Below the pieces are notes generated by a model that searched no databases, was not told the DNA's origin, and saw only the letters and a program-made list of their open reading frames with translations. A stretch of 64,000 nt of DNA from 55-13 sp964501275 (GTDB lineage Bacteria; Armatimonadota; Fimbriimonadia; Fimbriimonadales; Fimbriimonadaceae): the NCBI GenBank assembly GCA_964501275.1, contig CAZCSP010000002.1:62001-126000 (forward strand), written 5' to 3'. Position numbers and translations under genes: made by a program. Of the stretch, positions 42,210-49,725 are shown in pieces. Within the stretch, counting starts at the first letter, position 1, and every line of letters starts with the position of its first letter.

Positions 42210-42310
42210 TGGGCTAATTATGCTTGTTGGTGCGATAGCGGTATGGTTCGGTAGGGCGATAGACGCTATCATGGGTTGGACCGTGGATAGTCCGAGCCGT
42301 AGATACATCT

Positions 42311-42628
42311 GTGCAAGATATTGAAACGAAATACAAAGAGGCTTGGGATCACTTGCGCCACTACAAGAGGCTCTTCAAGTGGTTATGGGTTTGGTTCGCA
42401 GCGTTCATAGGCAGCTTCGTCCTAGAACAAGCGCTTGGAAAAGAACCTGGGGTCCTGATGCTCTTCGTCTTCGGCGCTTCTTCTGTCTACGGGTTCTACC
42501 TCTGGATCGTGCAAGTAGGGACGTTATGCCCTCGATGTGAGAAGAACTTTGTTGAAACAATAGCGCGATGGCCTTTCTACGATGAGTGCCCCCACTGCGG
42601 TCTGAAAGCATTTTCCGGTCCTGAGTGA
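42311..42628 (+). CDS. Small membrane protein with zinc-ribbon
   Basis: The 105-aa protein starts with GTG and has two membrane helices (WLWVWFAAFIGSFVL and MLFVFGASSVYGFYLW). These are followed by a zinc ribbon CPRCEKN ... CPHCGLK at ~73-100. The function is unknown. It diverges from pyrD and precedes the nucleotidase gene. Confidence 0.65.
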   Translation: MQDIETKYKEAWDHLRHYKRLFKWLWVWFAAFIGSFVLEQALGKEPGVLMLFVFGASSVYGFYLWIVQVGTLCPRCEKNFVETIARWPFYDECPHCGLKAFSGPE

Positions 42629-42782
42629 AGACCGCTTCAGGCATCCGCACTCCAAGATGGCAATGAAGATCAAGGTTCTTTTTCGACCTTTGCGCCTCCG
42701 CGTGAAACCTCTCAAAGGATAGGTTTTGCCAACCACTCGAAGGAGATTTAACAAACACCGGGTAACTTGCTTGCATCAAGCC

Positions 42783-44444
42783 ATGAGAAAGTCGCTCAGC
42801 CTCTTTATCCTCGCCTTCGCATGCCTGGCCCAGGCCGACTACACGCTGACGGTCCTCCACACCAACGACCTTCACGCCCACATCGAGCCGACCAAGATTG
42901 GGAACACGACCTTCGGCGGCTATGCCAAGCAGGCAACCCTCATTAAGAAGTATCGCGCCGAAGACCCGAATACGATCTTGCTGAACGGCGGAGATACCTT
43001 CCAGGGCACTCTCTTTTTCACCCAGTATGTCGGCTTGGCAGACCTGGCCCTGATGAACATGATCGGCTACGACGGCATGGCGCTGGGCAACCATGAGTTC
43101 GATCTCGGTCCTGAGCCGCTGGTCGAGTTCGCCAAGCATGCGACCTTCCCCCTGCTCTCCGCCAATCTGGATGTATCGGAAGTTGAGGGTCTCAGTAATA
43201 AAATCAAGCCACATGCGATCAAGCAGGTGGGCGGACAGAAGATTGGGATGATCGGCGCGATGACCCCCGACCTGCCTTCGATTAGTTCCCCCGGCCCCAA
43301 CGTGAAGCTCCTGGACTTCTACGATTCCATCAACAAGTCCATCGCGGCGCTGAAGGGCGAGGGCGTGAACAAGATCGTCTTGTTGAGCCACCTGGGACTT
43401 CAGCTTGAGCGAGATGTGGCGAGGCGTTGTCCGGGGCTGGATGTGATCGTCGGCGGCCACTCGCACACCTACCTTGGGAAGTCGACGGGCATCCAGGGTT
43501 TTGCCCAGTCTGGCGGACCTTATCCCATCGTTATCGAGAACTCGGAGTCCAAGGTTCTTTTAGTGAGCGCTTGGGAGTGGGGCAAGGTTCTGGGTCGGAT
43601 CAAGGTGAACTTCGACGATGAGGGCAAGGTGAAAGATTGGTCCGACGCGGAGCCGGTCCTGGTGGTGGAATCCATCCCCGACGACCCGACCGTCGCCAGC
43701 ATGATCGCCGCGCTCACCAAGCCGATCGAGAGCTTGCGCCAGACGGTAGTCGCCAACGCCCCCTTCGCCCTGACCCGCGAAAACAGTGGTCGCGGCAATT
43801 CGATCATGGGCAATATCATCTGCGATGCCATGCTCGCCGCCGCCGAAAAGACCGGGGCCAAGCTGGCGATCATGAACAATGGCGGCATCCGCTCTGCCAT
43901 CGACCAGGGGCCGATCACCTTCGACGAGGTGATTCAGACCTCTCCCTTTGGGAACACATTGGTGGTGATGGACCTGACCGGCGAGGAGTTGCTGACTGCA
44001 TTCGAGCACACCGCCCGAGGCAATGGGATCGGCATCCACGTTTCCAAGTGGACAAAGATCAAGGTCGACGGCTCGAAACCGGCGGGACAGAGGGTATCCG
44101 CCACGATCAACGGCGAACCGGTGGAAAAGGGCAAGACCTATCGCATCGTCACCAACAGTTTCGTGGCCTCGGGAGGCGACGCGTTTAACATGATCCGCGA
44201 TGCCAAGGGCTACCGCATCGACACGGGAAATCTGGATCGGGATGCGCTGGTGGATTACCTGAAAACCTTCAAGGGCGACGACCCGAGTCGGGAGCCGCGC
44301 ATCGAGTTTGAAAGGGCGACGATGGCCCTATTTACGCAACCTCATTGGGAATCCGTCGTAAACTGGCTATCATGGCCAAGCGGAAACAGTTCGAGGGCAT
44401 CTCGCCCGATGCCTTCATCGCCGATACCGACAAGTGGGCGTTAG
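42783..44444 (+). CDS. Secreted 5'-nucleotidase / UshA-like metallophosphoesterase
   Basis: I start at ATG 42783, which gives a signal peptide MRKSLSLFILAFACLAQA. The metallophosphatase domain has LHTNDLHAH, NGGDTFQGT, GMALGNHEFD, LLSHLGL and VGGHSHT. The C-terminal nucleotidase domain has NIICDAMLAAA, NNGGIRSAI and the VTNSFVASGGD substrate loop. It should dephosphorylate extracytoplasmic nucleotides. The last ~25 codons overlap the M48 gene by 73 nt and look unlike the family, so the natural end may once have been near 44330. Confidence 0.92.
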   Translation: MRKSLSLFILAFACLAQADYTLTVLHTNDLHAHIEPTKIGNTTFGGYAKQATLIKKYRAEDPNTILLNGGDTFQGTLFFTQYVGLADLALMNMIGYDGMALGNHEFDLGPEPLVEFAKHATFPLLSANLDVSEVEGLSNKIKPHAIKQVGGQKIGMIGAMTPDLPSISSPGPNVKLLDFYDSINKSIAALKGEGVNKIVLLSHLGLQLERDVARRCPGLDVIVGGHSHTYLGKSTGIQGFAQSGGPYPIVIENSESKVLLVSAWEWGKVLGRIKVNFDDEGKVKDWSDAEPVLVVESIPDDPTVASMIAALTKPIESLRQTVVANAPFALTRENSGRGNSIMGNIICDAMLAAAEKTGAKLAIMNNGGIRSAIDQGPITFDEVIQTSPFGNTLVVMDLTGEELLTAFEHTARGNGIGIHVSKWTKIKVDGSKPAGQRVSATINGEPVEKGKTYRIVTNSFVASGGDAFNMIRDAKGYRIDTGNLDRDALVDYLKTFKGDDPSREPRIEFERATMALFTQPHWESVVNWLSWPSGNSSRASRPMPSSPIPTSGR

Positions 44445-45235
44445 ACAAGCTTCAGCGCATCCCCCTGTTGCCAAAGGTCATGACCAAGTTCTACGAGCTT
44501 GGGCTGGACCGCTGGTTCTACTGCTACAACATGAGCATGGCGGTCCGGTGCGGCCCGACGCAGTACAAGACCCTCTATGAGATTATGCGGGAGTCGGCGG
44601 CCATCTTGGATATGCCGGAGCCCGAACTCTACCTGACCAGCAACCCCTTCCCCAACGCCTGGACTAGCGGAGTCGAGCGCCCCTACGTCACGTTGCGGTC
44701 GTCCATCGTCGATACCCTGACGGACGAAGAGCTTTTCCACCTGATGGGTCACGAGCTTGGGCACATCAAAGCCAAGCACGTCCTCTACCGATCCATCGGC
44801 GCGGTCCTGTTCCCATTGATCGAGCTTGTCGGGCGTCGCACCTTTGGCTTGGGCGACGTGGCGGCGATGGGCCTGCTCCTGGCCTATGAAGAGTGGTACC
44901 GGCAGTCAGAGATCACCGCGGATCGGGCGGGGCTACTGGTCTCGCAGTCGCTGGATTTGAGTGTGGATGCCAACATCGCCCTCACCGCCGGCCCGAACCG
45001 CCTTCGCCACGAGCAAGACAGATCGGCGTTCATGGACCAGGCCCGGGCCTACCAGGACACCACCATGCTGGACGAACTCGGCAAAGTCCTCATCTTCCTC
45101 ACCCGAGTCGGAACCTACACCCACCCCATGCCAGTGCATCGGACTCAACAGTTGGAGCGCTGGGTACAAAGCGGGGCGTTCGAGAAGATCATGGCGGGGG
45201 ACTATGCGCGGGAGAAGGAGAAGGCGGGAGTTTGA
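44372..45235 (+). CDS. M48-family zinc metallopeptidase
   Basis: I prefer ATG 44372 (MAKRKQFEGISPDAF, 287 aa) to an in-frame start 9 codons upstream. The catalytic motif is LMGHELGHIKAKH near residue 125 with the third ligand Glu in the later EITADRAGLL. M48 peptidases act in membrane and envelope protein quality control; this one has no long membrane anchor except a hydrophobic stretch AVLFPLIELVG. It overlaps the nucleotidase end and is followed at once by the MntA-like gene. Confidence 0.88.
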   Translation: MAKRKQFEGISPDAFIADTDKWALDKLQRIPLLPKVMTKFYELGLDRWFYCYNMSMAVRCGPTQYKTLYEIMRESAAILDMPEPELYLTSNPFPNAWTSGVERPYVTLRSSIVDTLTDEELFHLMGHELGHIKAKHVLYRSIGAVLFPLIELVGRRTFGLGDVAAMGLLLAYEEWYRQSEITADRAGLLVSQSLDLSVDANIALTAGPNRLRHEQDRSAFMDQARAYQDTTMLDELGKVLIFLTRVGTYTHPMPVHRTQQLERWVQSGAFEKIMAGDYAREKEKAGV

Positions 45236-45513
45236 ATCTAAACGCGGAACAGATCGGGATTATTAAGGAGACAGCGAGGGAGTTCGGCGCATCCAACTTG
45301 AGACTGTTTGGATCAGTGGCGCGGGGTACCGCAACCTCTAAGAGCGATCTGGATCTGCTGGTGCGATTCGATCGCCGGGCCACTCTTTTGACGGTAATCG
45401 GCTTTCAACAGGCCCTGGAAGAGAAACTTGCCCGCAAAGTCGATGTGGTGGAGGATAACGGACTGTCCCCGTTTCTCGCCGAAAGGATCCTGAGCGAGGC
45501 GGTTGCAATTTGA
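45232..45513 (+). CDS. mntA: MntA-like minimal nucleotidyltransferase antitoxin
   Basis: The 93-aa protein starts at TTG 45232, overlapping the M48 stop as TTGA. It has the nucleotidyltransferase signature GSVARGTATSKSDLDL, a GSX10DXD motif, and a downstream Asp in KVDVVED. In HepT/MntA systems MntA transfers AMP to a Tyr of the HEPN toxin and silences it. The toxin gene follows with another TTGA overlap. Confidence 0.88.
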   Translation: MNLNAEQIGIIKETAREFGASNLRLFGSVARGTATSKSDLDLLVRFDRRATLLTVIGFQQALEEKLARKVDVVEDNGLSPFLAERILSEAVAI

Positions 45514-45836
45514 AGGACGAGCGGGCGCTGATCGAACATATGAGGCAAGCCATTGAGCGAATCGAATTATATTCTCAAGGTGGCGAGGAAGCCTTTATGT
45601 CCGACACTATGATCCAAGATGCCATCATCCGCAACTTCGAGATCATTGGTGAGGCAGCCAAGGGACTGTCCCAAGACCTGAAAGATCGGCACGCTCACCT
45701 TCCTTGGAAGCAGGTCACGGGCATGCGCGATTTTCTCATTCATGTGTACTTCGGGATTAATCTCGAACGTGTCTGGCAGACTACCCAGAACGACCTCGCC
45801 GAACTGAAAGCAGCGATGGATCAGGAACTTTCATAG
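45510..45836 (+). CDS. hepT: HepT-like HEPN ribonuclease toxin
   Basis: The 108-aa HEPN (DUF86) protein has the active-site motif RDFLIHVYF, matching RX4HXY, near residue 73; the Tyr is the residue AMPylated in known systems. Other landmarks are IIRNFEIIGEAAKGLS and LPWKQVTGMRD. HepT cleaves RNA when free. It starts at TTG 45510 overlapping mntA. The pair is complete and appears intact. Confidence 0.9.
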   Translation: MKDERALIEHMRQAIERIELYSQGGEEAFMSDTMIQDAIIRNFEIIGEAAKGLSQDLKDRHAHLPWKQVTGMRDFLIHVYFGINLERVWQTTQNDLAELKAAMDQELS

Positions 45837-45861
45837 GCGTCACCTTGGGCACAATAGAGCC

Positions 45862-46548
45862 ATGCCCAAATGCGTCGTCCTTCTCAGCGGGGGCTTGGAT
45901 TCGGCTACGGTGCTGGCGATTACCCAGGACTTGGGCTTCCGGCCCCATGCCCTAACCGTCGTTTATGGACAGAGACACGCTGTGGAGATCGAGGCGGCGA
46001 AGCGGGTGGCTTTGGCGCTGGGGGCTGAGGAGCACAAGTTTGTTAGCGTCAACCTGGACGAGATCGGCGGTTCCGCCCTGACCGACGAAATCGAGGTCCC
46101 CAAGGACCGCGACGAGAGTCAAATGACAGATATTCCCGTCACCTATGTCCCGGCTCGCAACACCATCATGCTTTCCCTCGCCCTCGGCTATGCGGAGGTC
46201 GTCGGAGCGCAGGACATCTTCATCGGCGTCAATGCGGTGGACTACAGCGGCTACCCCGATTGCCGCCCCGAATTCATCGCCGCCTTTGAAAACCTAGCCC
46301 GAGTCGCCACGAAGGCCGGAGTAGAAGGAAGGCCCACCCGAATCCACGCCCCCCTCATCGCCCTCACCAAGAGAGACATCATCGAACGCGGACTGGCACT
46401 TGGCGTGGACTACGGCCTCACCCACTCCTGCTACGACCCAGACACTCTGGGAAGACCCTGTGGAAGGTGCGACTCCTGCCTCATCCGGGCGAAGGCCTTC
46501 AAGGAACTGGGCCTGTCAGATCCGGCGACCCAGCAAGAAACCTCGTAG
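45862..46548 (+). CDS. queC: 7-cyano-7-deazaguanine synthase QueC
   Basis: QueC converts 7-carboxy-7-deazaguanine to preQ0 with ATP and ammonia, a step of queuosine synthesis and of deazaguanine DNA modification. The 228-aa protein has the PP-loop LLSGGLDSATVL at the start, and the zinc site Cys residues in HSCYDP and CGRCDSC near the end. NTIMLSLALGYAEVVGA and the IGVNAVDYSGYPDCRPEF segment are also typical. Other que genes are not adjacent. Confidence 0.95.
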   Translation: MPKCVVLLSGGLDSATVLAITQDLGFRPHALTVVYGQRHAVEIEAAKRVALALGAEEHKFVSVNLDEIGGSALTDEIEVPKDRDESQMTDIPVTYVPARNTIMLSLALGYAEVVGAQDIFIGVNAVDYSGYPDCRPEFIAAFENLARVATKAGVEGRPTRIHAPLIALTKRDIIERGLALGVDYGLTHSCYDPDTLGRPCGRCDSCLIRAKAFKELGLSDPATQQETS

Positions 46549-46644
46549 TTATGCGAGGGTTTGTCCGCCTAAACCTTATCTTAACAAAAGACAGTACAAT
46601 TACAGTTGTTGCCAAGCAGTATGCGTTGGTGAGAGAGGCTGTAT

Positions 46645-47352
46645 ATGAAGCGATTTGCATTTTTGTTTTTGGCGGTGGGAGTGATCGGAGCGTCTGCTCA
46701 AGCAGTTGTCATCACCCAGTGGAATTTCAACTCGGTGACACCGGACAACAACAGCGCCACCGGGACGTTCACACCTAACATTGGGGCAGGATCCGTGAGC
46801 GCGGTTGGAGGCGTCAACGGCACCACTTTCGTCAGCGGATTCAGCGATGGCGGCTCGTCGGACCCCGCAACCGACGACAATTCAGCGTGGCAAACAACGA
46901 CCTACGCCACTAGCGCTCCCAACAAGAGCGCTGGAATCCAGGCGTTGACATCCACCGCCGGCTTCGAGAACATCATCGTGACGTTCGACTCGCGCCACAG
47001 CAACACTGCTTCTCGCTACCTTCAGTTCCAATACACCACCGACGGGGCTACCTGGGTCGACTTCGGCACCACGCTTGATCACAACGCAGGAGCCGCTTGG
47101 TTCAATGTGGACACCTTCAACCTGAGTTCTGTGTCCGGCGTAAACAACAATGCCGCCTTCGGATTCCGAGTAGTGGCCGCTTTTGGTCCGGCCGGGAGTT
47201 ATGTCGCCTCGAACGATGGCTCCAACTTCGGTGCGGCGGGCACCATCCGATACGATATGCTGACCGTATCCGGTTCGGTAGTGCCGGAGCCGGCCACCAT
47301 GGCCGCCCTGGGCCTAGGAACCTTGGCTCTCATTCGCCGCAAGCGGAAGTGA
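46645..47352 (+). CDS. Secreted protein with PEP-CTERM-like tail
   Basis: The 235-aa protein has a signal peptide (1-20, ending SAQA) and a Thr/Ser/Asn-rich beta-sandwich body (VITQWNFNSVTPDNN, FDSRHSNTASRYLQFQY). The tail is VPEPATMAALGLGTLALIRR plus KRK. Such proteins are exported and sorted to the surface or matrix. A GAGAGG site lies 7 nt before the ATG. Similar tail and different body compared with the protein at 31152-31895. Confidence 0.82.
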   Translation: MKRFAFLFLAVGVIGASAQAVVITQWNFNSVTPDNNSATGTFTPNIGAGSVSAVGGVNGTTFVSGFSDGGSSDPATDDNSAWQTTTYATSAPNKSAGIQALTSTAGFENIIVTFDSRHSNTASRYLQFQYTTDGATWVDFGTTLDHNAGAAWFNVDTFNLSSVSGVNNNAAFGFRVVAAFGPAGSYVASNDGSNFGAAGTIRYDMLTVSGSVVPEPATMAALGLGTLALIRRKRK

Positions 47353-47362
47353 GTCTCCTAAG

Positions 47363-47394
47363 ACGGGGCAGAGCGATAGGCTCTGCCCCGTTTT
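47363..47394 (+). terminator. Rho-independent terminator
   Basis: ACGGGGCAGAGC and GCTCTGCCCCGT form a perfect 12-bp stem around a 5-nt loop, followed by TTTT. It ends the PEP-CTERM-like gene and insulates leuC. Confidence 0.9.
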
Positions 47395-47423
47395 GCTTTG
47401 CGAGGGGCGTAGAATAGCGGTAT

Positions 47424-48806
47424 ATGTCCACGCTGTTCGATAAGGTCTGGGAGCGTCATGTGGTGTCCGAGTTGCCGGGAGGCGGGGCACTGCTCTACAT
47501 CGACCGCCACCTGGTCCACGAGGTAACGTCCCCTCAAGCCTTCGATGGTCTTCGCGAGTTCAACCGTCCCGTCCGTCGCCCCGATCTCACCTTCGCAACG
47601 GTAGACCACAACGTCCCCACCGACGGCCGCGCGATCGACGAGTCCACGCTAAGCGGCAAACAACTGGCGGCTCTGGCCCGAAACGCCAAGGAGTTTGGCG
47701 TTCCCCTCTACGGGTACGGCCACGAGAAGCAGGGCATCGTCCACATCATCGGCCCCCAGCTCGGCATTACGCTTCCTGGGCTGACCATCGTCTGCGGGGA
47801 CAGCCACACATCCACCCACGGGGCGTTCGGGGCATTGGCTTTTGGCATTGGGACCACGGAAGTGGAGCACGTCCTGGCCACTCAAACCCTGCGTGCTAGC
47901 TCCAAGCCCAAAGCTCTGGGTATCCAGATCGACGGAACTTTGCCGGAGGGAGTCTCGGCCAAAGACATCATCCTGGCGATCATCCGACAGATCGGCGCAG
48001 GAGGCGGCACGGGTTACGTGGTCGAGTACTACGGCAGCGCCATCCGCAATCTGCCGATGAGCGGACGCATGACGATCTGCAATATGTCCATCGAGATGGG
48101 CGCTCGGGCGGGCATGATCCAGCCTGACGACACCACCTTCGACTACATCGCCGCCGAGGACCGCCCGTTCGCCCCCAAGGGCGCCGACTTCGACCGCATG
48201 GTGGAGACGTCGCGAGTCCTCAAGACCGACTCGCCCGACTCGTTCACCCGGCATGAGGCCCTGAACGTCAACGACCTAAAGCCCCAAATCACCTGGGGCA
48301 CCACCCCCGCCATGACCGTCTCCATCGACCAGCCTGTGCCGGTACCAAAGGACGCTGGAGAAGAGAGAGCGCAGAAGTACATGGGCCTGAAACCGGGCGA
48401 CTCTCTGGCCGAGACCGAGGTCAACACCGTTTTCATCGGCTCCTGCACCAATTCCCGGATCGAAGACTTGAGGGAGGCCGCCCGAGTTGTGAAGGGGCGC
48501 ACGGTGGCCCCGGGGGTCCGAGCGATGGTGGTGCCGGGAAGCGCGGCCGTGAAAGCTTTGGCGGAGCAGGAGGGTTTGGATGAGGTGTTCAGGGGAGCAG
48601 GGTTCGAATGGCACCGGGCCGGATGCTCCATGTGCCTGGGTATGAACGGCGACATTCTGCGTCCCCAAGAAAGAAGCGCCTCCACATCCAACCGCCCCTA
48701 CGAAGGCCGGCAGGGACCTGGGTCGAGGACGCACTTGGTGAGTCCCTTGACGGCAGCGGCCACGGCGATCAAAGGGAAGTTTGCCGATCCTCGGGATTTG
48801 TTGTAA
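47424..48806 (+). CDS. leuC: 3-isopropylmalate dehydratase large subunit
   Basis: LeuC isomerises 2- to 3-isopropylmalate in leucine synthesis as a [4Fe-4S] aconitase-family enzyme. The 460-aa protein has VCGDSHTSTHGAFGALAFGI, the cluster Cys in GSCTNSR and in AGCSMCLGMN, and the closing RSASTSNRPYEGRQGPGSR. It needs LeuD, which is not in this window. The length is normal for bacterial LeuC. Confidence 0.95.
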   Translation: MSTLFDKVWERHVVSELPGGGALLYIDRHLVHEVTSPQAFDGLREFNRPVRRPDLTFATVDHNVPTDGRAIDESTLSGKQLAALARNAKEFGVPLYGYGHEKQGIVHIIGPQLGITLPGLTIVCGDSHTSTHGAFGALAFGIGTTEVEHVLATQTLRASSKPKALGIQIDGTLPEGVSAKDIILAIIRQIGAGGGTGYVVEYYGSAIRNLPMSGRMTICNMSIEMGARAGMIQPDDTTFDYIAAEDRPFAPKGADFDRMVETSRVLKTDSPDSFTRHEALNVNDLKPQITWGTTPAMTVSIDQPVPVPKDAGEERAQKYMGLKPGDSLAETEVNTVFIGSCTNSRIEDLREAARVVKGRTVAPGVRAMVVPGSAAVKALAEQEGLDEVFRGAGFEWHRAGCSMCLGMNGDILRPQERSASTSNRPYEGRQGPGSRTHLVSPLTAAATAIKGKFADPRDLL

Positions 48807-48814
48807 GACGCTGG

Positions 48815-48932
48815 GAGCACCGGCGTCCCGCCGGTTAGCAAGGTTGCAGTCGTTTCCAACCCTGTTGCCTTGTTACAGACTTGAAGCCCATGACCTGGCA
48901 GGTCATGGGACGCATGAGCAAGCTGCTCATGC
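48815..48932. repeat. Cluster of three perfect palindromes with 3-nt loops
   Basis: ACCGGCG-TCC-CGCCGGT lies near 48818-48834, CCCATGACCT-GGC-AGGTCATGGG at 48887-48909, and GCATGAGCA-AGC-TGCTCATGC at 48912-48932. They fill the leuC-rpmH spacer. A candidate -10 (TACAAT, 48940-48945) follows, so part of the region may also control rpmH transcription. Confidence 0.6.
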
Positions 48933-48980
48933 CACTGGGTACAATTCGGGGCCTAATCTAGCTAGAGACGATTTGAAGAC

Positions 48981-49115
48981 ATGAAAAGGACCTACCAGCC
49001 CAATAACCGACACCGGAGCAAGACGCACGGATTCCGAATCCGCATGCGAACTACCGATGGCCAGAACACCCTGAAGCGACGCCGACTCAAGGGACGACAC
49101 AAGATTTCTGCTTAA
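48981..49115 (+). CDS. rpmH: Ribosomal protein bL34
   Basis: The 44-aa basic protein begins MKRTYQPNNRHRSKTHGFR and ends LKRRRLKGRHKISA, the full bL34 pattern. It binds 23S rRNA. It is the first gene of the classical rpmH-rnpA-yidD-yidC-jag block. Confidence 0.97.
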   Translation: MKRTYQPNNRHRSKTHGFRIRMRTTDGQNTLKRRRLKGRHKISA

Positions 49116-49449
49116 AAGAGGACTTTCCAAGAAACAGTTCGAGGCGGTCTTCGCCAACGGCAAGCGGGTCTCAGCCAAAAATTTCCGGCTGACCGCCCAC
49201 CCCGGAGAAGCCCGAGTTGGCATCGCCACATCGAAGAAGATTGGCTGCCACGCCAGACGGAACTGGGTCAAAAGGCGGATTCGCGAGAGCATGCGAAGCC
49301 TCGAATCCAACCTGAGACCCGATCTGGACTACATCGTGATTGCAACCCCCAACGTAGTAGTGATGGACTATGAGTCGATCCGCAACGAGTTGGAGGAAGC
49401 GCTGAATCGCTTGAACGACCGATGGGCCGCCGACTTGGAGTCTTCCTGA
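49108..49449 (+). CDS. rnpA: Ribonuclease P protein component
   Basis: The frame encodes LLKRGLSKKQFEAVFANGKR and the RnpA core KIGCHARRNWVKRRIRESM, the RNR-type motif that binds the RNase P RNA. The frame is open only from 49075 and holds no ATG, GTG or TTG upstream of the conserved part. CTG at 49108, overlapping the last codons of rpmH, is the best start and gives 113 aa. Overlap of rpmH and rnpA is known from Thermus. The 3' end overlaps yidD by 28 nt. Confidence 0.9.
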   Translation: MLKRGLSKKQFEAVFANGKRVSAKNFRLTAHPGEARVGIATSKKIGCHARRNWVKRRIRESMRSLESNLRPDLDYIVIATPNVVVMDYESIRNELEEALNRLNDRWAADLESS

Positions 49450-49631
49450 TCCGCCTCTACCAACGAACCACCAAATGGATGCCGCCGACATGCCGATTCA
49501 CCCCCAGTTGCTCGAACTACACGCTCGAAGCCGTGGAGAAGTATGGGCTCTTTAAGGGTTCTTGGCTGGGGTTTAAACGCATCTGCCGGTGCGGCCCCTG
49601 GACGCCAGGAGGCCACGACCCGGTTCCGTAA
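49422..49631 (+). CDS. yidD: Membrane protein insertion efficiency factor YidD
   Basis: The 69-aa protein has the family motif CRFTPSCSNYTLEAVEKYG and the end CRCGPWTPGGHDPVP. YidD is a small membrane-associated helper of YidC insertion. It overlaps rnpA and precedes yidC, the conserved order. Confidence 0.95.
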   Translation: MGRRLGVFLIRLYQRTTKWMPPTCRFTPSCSNYTLEAVEKYGLFKGSWLGFKRICRCGPWTPGGHDPVP

Positions 49632-49725
49632 ATGCTTGATTGCTGGAATGCTGGATTGTCGATCAGACGACTCCCGCAACCAAGCAATCCAGCAATCCAG
49701 CAATCTAGCAATCTAGCAATTTCAA
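49632..49725. repeat. Octamer inverted array, copy 3
   Basis: Left-arm units CTTGATTG, CTGGAATG, CTGGATTG are followed by a ~22-nt spacer and right-arm units CAATCCAG, CAATCCAG, CAATCTAG, CAATCTAG. It begins directly after the yidD stop and ends at the yidC start, leaving no ordinary ribosome-binding site there. Confidence 0.88.
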
